Shown: piece by piece, positions 58,151 through 64,000 of the stretch | Numbering within the stretch: the first letter of the stretch is position 1 | Layout of the letters: each line of letters begins with the position of its first letter | Notes under the pieces: generated by a model | Told to the model about the DNA's origin: nothing | Seen by the model: the letters and a program-made list of their open reading frames with translations, nothing else | The model's database searches: none | Assembly (NCBI GenBank): GCA_964020975.1 | Contig: OZ026630.1 | Location: 27,524,637-27,588,636 of the forward strand | Source: Hermodice carunculata | Lineage: Eukaryota; Annelida; Polychaeta; Eunicida; Amphinomidae | Length of the DNA: 64,000 nucleotides | Direction: 5' to 3' | Translations under genes and position numbers: made by a program

Positions 58151-60781
58151 ATGTCTCCCGGTGGAAGCCGGGGGACATATTGTTTTAGTGCCCGTTTCTT
58201 CCGCTTCTTCTTCTTCTTCTTCTTGTTGTTGTTGTTGTTGTTGTTGTTCATGTTCTTCAACACTTGGTTTCCGTGCGATAAGTCTTGAAGGACTTGACAG
58301 AATTTGATGAAACTTGGTAGGAGTATGTATCTAGGCAAGACCTAGGTTGGGATTGTATTTGGGTGACCTTGACCTAATTCTCAAGGTCACAGGGTCACTT
58401 ATGTGAAATTGGTTTCCGCTCGATAAGTCTTGAAGAACTTGATAGAATTTAATGAAACTTGGTAGGATTATGTATCTAGGCAAGACCTAGGTTGGGATTG
58501 TATTTGGATGACCTTGAGCGAATTCTCAAGGTCACAGGGTCACTTATGTGAAATTGGTTTCCGCTCGATAAGTCATGAAGAACTTGATGGAATTTGATGA
58601 AACTTGGTAGGATTGTGTGTCTTGGCAAGACCTAGGTTGGGATTGTATTTGGATGACCTTGAGCGAATTCTCAAGGTCACAGGGTCACTTATGTGAAATT
58701 GGTTTCCGCTCGATAAGTCATGAAGAACTTGATGGAATTTGATGAAACTTGGTAGGATTGTGTGTCTTGGCAAGACTTAGGTTGAGATTGTATTTGGATG
58801 ACCTTGAGCGAATTCTCAAGGTCACAGGGTCACTTATGTGAAATTGGTTTCTGTGCAATAAGTCTTGAAGGACTTGACAGAATTTGATGAAACTTGATAG
58901 GAGTATGTATCTAGGCAAGACCTAGGTTGGGATTGTATTTGGGTGACCTTGAGCGAATTCTCAAGGTCACAGGGTCACTTATGTGACATTGGTTTCCGCT
59001 CGATAAGTCTTGAAGAACTTGATGGAATTTGATGAAACTTGGTAGGATTGTGTGTCTTGGCAAGACTTAGGTTGGGATTGTATTTGGATGACCTTGAGCG
59101 AATTCTCAAGGTCACAGGGTCACTTATGTGAAATTGGTGTCCGTTTGATTAGTCTTGAAGAACTTGATAGAATTTAATGAAACTTGGTAGGATTATGTAT
59201 CTAGGCAAGACCTAGGTTGGGATTGTATTTGGATGACCTTGAGCGAATTCTCAAGGTCACAGGGTCACTTATGTGAAATTGGTTTCCGCTCGATAAGTCA
59301 TGAAGAACTTGATGGAATTTGATGAAACTTGGTAGGATTGTGTGTCTTGGCAAGACCTAGGTTGGGATTGTATTTGGATGACCTTGAGCGAATTCTCAAG
59401 GTCACAGGGTCACTTATGTGAAATTGGTTTCCGCTCGATAAGTCATGAAGAACTTGATGGAATTTGATGAAACTTGGTAGGATTGTGTGTCTTGGCAAGA
59501 CTTAGGTTGAGATTGTATTTGGATGACCTTGAGCGAATTCTCAAGGTCACAGGGTCACTTATGTGAAATTGGTTTCTGTGCAATAAGTCTTGAAGGACTT
59601 GACAGAATTTGATGAAACTTGATAGGAGTATGTATCTAGGCAAGACCTAGGTTGGGATTGTATTTGGGTGACCTTGAGCGAATTCTCAAGGTCACAGGGT
59701 CACTTATGTGACATTGGTTTCCGCTCGATAAGTCTTGAAGAACTTGATAGAATTTAATGAAACTTGGTAGGATTATGTATCTAGGCAAGACCTAGGTTGG
59801 GATTGTATTTGGATGACCTTGAGCAAATGTTCAAGGTCACAGGGTCACTTATGTGAAATTGGTTTCCGCTCGATAAGTCATGAAGAACTAGATGGAATTT
59901 GATGAAACTTGGTAGGATTATGTATTTTGGCAAGACCTAGGTTGGGATTGTATTTGGATGACCTTGAGCGAATTCTCAAGGTCACAGGGTCACTTATGTG
60001 AAATTGGTTTCCGTTCGATAAGTCATGAAGAACTTGATGGAATTTGATGAAACTTGGTAGGATTGTGTGTCTTGGCAAGACTTAGGTTGGGATTGTATTT
60101 GGATGACCTTGAGCGAATTCTCAAGGTCACAGGGTCACTTATGTGAAATTGGTGTCCGTTTGATTAGTCTTGAAGAACTTGATGGAATTTGATGAAACTT
60201 GGTAGGATTATGTATCTAGGCAAGACCTAGGTTGGGATTGTATTTGGATGACCTTGAGCGAATTCTCAAGGTCACAGGGTCACTTATGTGAAATTGGTTT
60301 CCGTTCGATAAGTCATGAAGAACTTGATGGAATTTGATGAAACTTGGTAGGATTGTGTGTCTTGGCAAGACTTAGGTTGGGATTGTATTTGGATGACCTT
60401 GAGCGAATTCTCAAGGTCACAGGGTCACTTATGTGAAATTGGTGTCCGTTTGATTAGTCTTGAAGAACTTGATGGAATTTGATGAAACTTGGTAGGATTA
60501 TGTATCTTGGCAAGACCAAGGTTGGGATTGTATTTGGATGACCTTGACCTAATTTTCAAGGTCACAGGGTCATTTATGTGAAATTGGTTTCCGTGCAATA
60601 AGTCTTGAAGAACTTGATGAAAATTGCTAGAGTAATGTATCTAGGTGAGAGCTAAAATAGGATTGTAATTTTCAAGCAAACTTGGTCATTTGTAATTTGA
60701 AATCACCTGTGGTTTATTCAGAGACTTAAGTGTTCCACCGGGAGACATTTGATTTTCTGTTGGAAAATCAGTCTGTTCTAG
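58151..60781 (+). mobile_element. HINE/pearl-like element B with 16 x 145-bp core
   Basis: Same structure as the element at 20912-22142: left ATGTCTCCCGGTGGAA (58151-58166), inverted at 60733-60748, hairpin TGATTTTC...GAAAATCA (60750-60770), CTAG end (60778-60781). A short TTC/TTG microsatellite (about 58203-58250) precedes the core. Core steps run from 58266 to 60586, exactly 16 x 145 bases, then a partial unit. Flanks outside differ from element A, confirming independent insertion. The repeated 66-codon minus-strand ORFs are products of the repeat. Confidence 0.8.
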
Positions 60782-60964
60782 TTGCATTATCTAAATTTAT
60801 TGGATGATATGAATTCTGTTCATTCTGATAGCAGTGCATAAGAGCACTGTGCCCACACAGTACATTTGTTGATCAAAATAACCTGGGCCTGCCTGGACCC
60901 TCTTTGATCAAACTGAGTTGGAATGATAACATGATAAGGTTATCGTAAATCATGGTATTTTTGC

Positions 60965-61151
60965 CATGCTTTTTGGCTGGCTGAAGGTCAAATGTCTTGT
61001 TCAATGTTTTTGACTTACTGCACTGTACAGTAATAAATAAACAATTTGAATGGAAATTGTTGATAATACTGATCAAAATAGTATGTGCCATGCATAGTGC
61101 CTAGGCTGTTGTCTCAATGTGGAACTCAGCCATAATTCAAGAGGGACAGGA
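60965..61151. mobile_element. P1-family TTAA short element, copy 5 (degraded)
   Basis: Contains TTTTTGGCTGGCTGAAGGTC, AAACAATTTGAATGGAAATT and CATAATTCAAGAGGGACAGG followed by TTAA at 61152-61155. The left end is unclear. Confidence 0.55.
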
Positions 61152-61155
61152 TTAA

Positions 61156-61680
61156 CATGCTCAAGGACTGTTTCAAGTTTATTCTCCATATTACATTTGA
61201 TTACAGAGATGGCTCTCTTCACTGACCTTACACCTTCTCTCAGCCTGGGATTATCATGCACACATATATATAGCACTTGTCAAAACATGTGCCGGGAATG
61301 GGGACATTTTGGCAGTTGTTTTAGTCATGCCACATTTCTATATTGCACAAGCAAGAGGGGGTCTTTTGACGTCACACCCCGGCTGCTTGGGAGGTGTCAG
61401 AAAAAAGTAGAAACCCACGATTTGCACTATTCAAAGTAATAACTTACAAAGGCAAATGAAGGTGCTATTTTGATCCCAGTGTAAAAAAAGTGTCTGGTAT
61501 AAACAGAAAAACATACTTACTTTCCACATATCAAAGAAACAGGGTTTTAATCATGGTGACCTTTTAGTGAAGCGTTGAATGTTGTAATTTAGAAATGGTA
61601 AATAACGAATTGCTAAGTTGTCAGTGGCCAGTTCACATTGGCTCTTGCTGTATATACTGGGCTGTTTTCATGCACAATCA
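61156..61680. other. No recognisable gene
   Basis: Unassigned; ORFs short and without family resemblance. Confidence 0.45.
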
Positions 61681-62400
61681 GGAATCAGAATCAGAACCTT
61701 TATTGCATATAATGCCCTGTAGGGGCCATGGCAAGTACAATAACATAGACCTACATCTAGATGGCTACAACACAAACAGCACAACACAACACTTGAACTC
61801 TGAAATATAATACACTTAAACTTGAAAAAATAATGCACACGAATGGTGATATTCTGTTCCAGAGATAGATAAATACATACAAGAGTATGTGTACAGAAAA
61901 CTGACCAAAAAAAGGCTGTTTCTTCAGTTCGGTCTATGAAATGAGTCTACCTGTTGATCCCAGATTGTACAGATTGGGAGTGAACAAATGATGTTGGATC
62001 CACAGGCAGTCTGGAGCTTTGTCACTGTAGTTAAGGAAGCCACAGTGATACTTTTAAAAGATAGGAGCAATTTGCCAACTCTGAGGACCACTTGGTGCTT
62101 ATGATTATGCAGATAGTGTTGAAACCATGACAACAGATTGTCTGTTACACTGTATTTCTCTTATTTAATACAAAAGACAGTTATGTAAAACTTTATCAAA
62201 AGCCTTCCTTATATCAAGGAAGACCGTTCTTACTTCTTTATCCTCACCAAAGACAACACATAATTTATTGTACAGTGACAGTTACTGGTTGACTAGTGAG
62301 TCCAGTATAAAACTGGACTGGTTAGCAGAAATAACCAAATCCCCCAATGAACCAAAAGTGGATCAACTAAAACTTGGCATCAAAAGAGTTAAAGGGTATT
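61681..62400 (-). mobile_element. LINE fragment, minus strand: RT core piece plus 3' end
   Basis: On the minus strand, SANQSSFILDSLVNQ then KEVRTVFLDIRKAFDKVLHN (RT motif A with the catalytic Asp in FLDI) then SWFQHYLHNHKHQVVLRVG (the 'WF..YL..R.Q.V' segment) appear in order between about 62345 and 62075. The fragment then passes to a 3' end with AATAAA (61704-61699) and a GATTCT-like tail, so much of the RT C-terminus is missing. It is a broken copy with stops and frame changes, of a lineage different from the other LINEs in the window. Confidence 0.75.
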
Positions 62401-62548
62401 ATCAAGGAAAGGAGGAAATCTTTTCTACAAGTTAACTGAAAGAAGGAAATTTCTTGTGGAATATAACTGACAAGTGTGTACAGAAAGTATTTGTTTCCCT
62501 ATCATAAATAAATAATATTTCAGAGGAAAATAGCACATATAGGTAGAC

Positions 62549-62990
62549 TCTGTATGGCAAATACATGTACTGCTGATAGTCTCTGTATGGCAAATACATG
62601 CACTGTTCATAGACTGTGTATGGCAAATACATGCACTGCTCATAGACTGTGTATGGCAAATACATGCACTGCTCATAGACTGTGTAAGGCAAATACATGC
62701 ACTGCTCATAGACTGTGTAAGGCAAATACATGCACTGCTCATAGACTGTGTAAGGCAAATACATGTACTGCTCATAGACTGTGTATGGCAAATACATGCA
62801 CTGCTCATAGACTGTGTAAGGCAAATACATGCACTGTTCATAGACTGTGTATGGCAAATACATGCACTGCTCATAGACTGTGTAAGGCAAATACATGTAC
62901 TGCTCATAGACTGTGTATACATGGCAAATACATGTACTGCTCATAGACTGAGTCTATGTATGGCATATACATGTACTGCTCGTGCCACTG
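62549..62990. repeat. 33-bp minisatellite, about 13 copies
   Basis: Unit TAGACTGTGTATGGCAAATA plus CATGCACTGCTCA, with small variants (AAGGCAA, CATGTAC). Because 33 is a multiple of three and the unit lacks stops in several frames, long ORFs stay open on both strands (MANTCTAHRLC-type and YTVYEQCMYLP-type repeats). The 5' side has older, more diverged units. Confidence 0.95.
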
Positions 62991-63094
62991 CTTCTGTCCT
63001 CATGTGACATCCTCTTGTAGATCTTCCATGGAAATTGATCAGTCAAAAAACTAAGTTGGCAATTAAATATTGATGCAAGAACAGAATCTTTGTC

Positions 63095-63225
63095 ATGACA
63101 GACTGTTCCAATGAAAGACCAGCTGTCCTGAAAGAATGACTTTTCATTTTATTGAAAGTTTAACCTCCAATGAAAGAAAACAATTAGGTCATTCATGAGG
63201 GTGGTCTTTTGAGATGGGTTGTATG
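63095..63225. mobile_element. Degraded TACAGTG-family short element
   Basis: CCAATGAAAGACCAGCTGTC, then CCTCCAATGAAAGAAA, then GGGTGGTCTTTTGAGATGGG resemble the interior and right arm of the element at 52210-52392. Termini lost. Confidence 0.45.
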
Positions 63226-63369
63226 CTGTGGATGCTGTCCACCCATGACAGATTGGACAACCTATAAAAATAACCTGTAGCAGGTAATGTGGCCAAATGG
63301 AATAAATGAGCCGTAACAGTTGTGTGTATATGTATGTTTATGTCAGACCACTGGGGGTCTGTCTGATGC

Positions 63370-63370
63370 A

Positions 63371-63421
<51 letters not shown>
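63370..63421. repeat. AC microsatellite
   Basis: About 25 CA units followed by an A-rich stretch. Confidence 0.95.
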
Positions 63422-63425
<4 letters not shown>

Positions 63426-64000
63426 AAAAGATCCAGTGAATATCGTGGAAAATTTGTGACATTTAAAACAGAGGAATATGGGCTTCAAACACATAGAAAT
63501 TTCAATCCAACTTTTTTATGATATAGACAAATGAAATAATTTATTAAGAAGTGATGTTTATTGCATTTGATTTATGACCGATTTTTGCCAGGACAGTTAG
63601 TTCAGTTGGTGATAATAGAGGAACATATCAAACATCATGATTCAAAAAGTACATCATATCTCAAAGTTATTGTATACAGTAATCCAATTTGTAAATTTCA
63701 GTAAATTAACAGTTCCCTCAAATTAGCCAAGAATGTCTTCCAGGTCAAAAAGTTGATCTGGATTCTGAGCTAGATTTTGTCACCATGTACTTTAATTTTG
63801 CCACCAGGTGGCACTATACCTGTATAATAAAACAGGCCTGAGACAAGTACACAAGTCATATCACCTCAGACTATTTGGCTACATTAAATTCTATTATGCC
63901 ATTATTCAAAGAAGGTTATTCTCTTGTATTATTTGTCTAAAACAGAGGACAAGCAAACAGATCAAAAAAAATTATGGGGAAGATATTTTTTTAAATTAAC
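63422..64000. other. No recognisable gene
   Basis: AT-rich sequence to the window end; nothing supported. Confidence 0.5.

Noticed and set aside
58573-60078. Series of near-identical 66-codon minus-strand ORFs (MPRHTILPS... type)
   Set aside because: They recur with the 145-bp minisatellite period; 145 is not a multiple of three and the ORFs merely restart in each pair of units.

Overview
This is a eukaryotic, AT-rich, repeat-dominated animal window with almost no visible host coding sequence. Tandem blocks built on CAAGGTCA/TGACCTTG words, LINE 3' fragments, TTAA-target DNA transposons and TACAGTG-ended short elements together suggest a marine invertebrate (lancelet, hemichordate or lophotrochozoan). 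I cannot decide between these from the sequence. Long intron-like stretches separate the repeats.

Layout. 1-5.3 kb: a 313-bp tandem duplication, a ~0.7 kb dispersed repeat ('R family', four copies in the window) and a nested cluster of LINE 3' ends. 5.3-9.9 kb: mostly unannotated, with one minus-strand LINE fragment. 9.96-16.64 kb: a decayed minus-strand gene of unrecognised family, split by two DNA transposons that each carry a TTAA target duplication; one of them holds an open 185-codon ORF that looks like the N-terminal part of a Kolobok/Mutator-type transposase. 16.8-19.0 kb: a hAT-like element, then a PIF/Harbinger-like element with perfect 36-bp inverted ends that contains a piggyBac-like element. 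20.5-22.1 kb: a TA-target short element inside a TAG microsatellite, then a Helentron-associated (HINE/pearl-like) element with a 145-bp minisatellite. 22-40 kb: intron-like sequence with scattered short inverted-repeat elements and R-family copies. 40.8-46.6 kb: AGGTCA-rich repeated domains, a broken RT fragment and, at 45,904-46,218, the best candidate host exon, starting a protein with MGNC (probable myristoylation/palmitoylation). 49-54 kb: several copies of a hairpin-bearing TTAA short element, one with another TTAA element inside it. 54.7-55.8 kb: a ~55-bp array split by a 467-bp inverted-repeat element. 58.2-60.8 kb: a second HINE-like element with exactly sixteen 145-bp steps. 61-63 kb: a LINE reverse-transcriptase fragment, a 33-bp minisatellite and an AC microsatellite.

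The main biology is element-in-element nesting and amplification of minisatellites loaded with nuclear-receptor-like half-sites. Apart from the MGNC exon and the ORFs inside DNA transposons, the open frames look like chance or repeat-driven ORFs.
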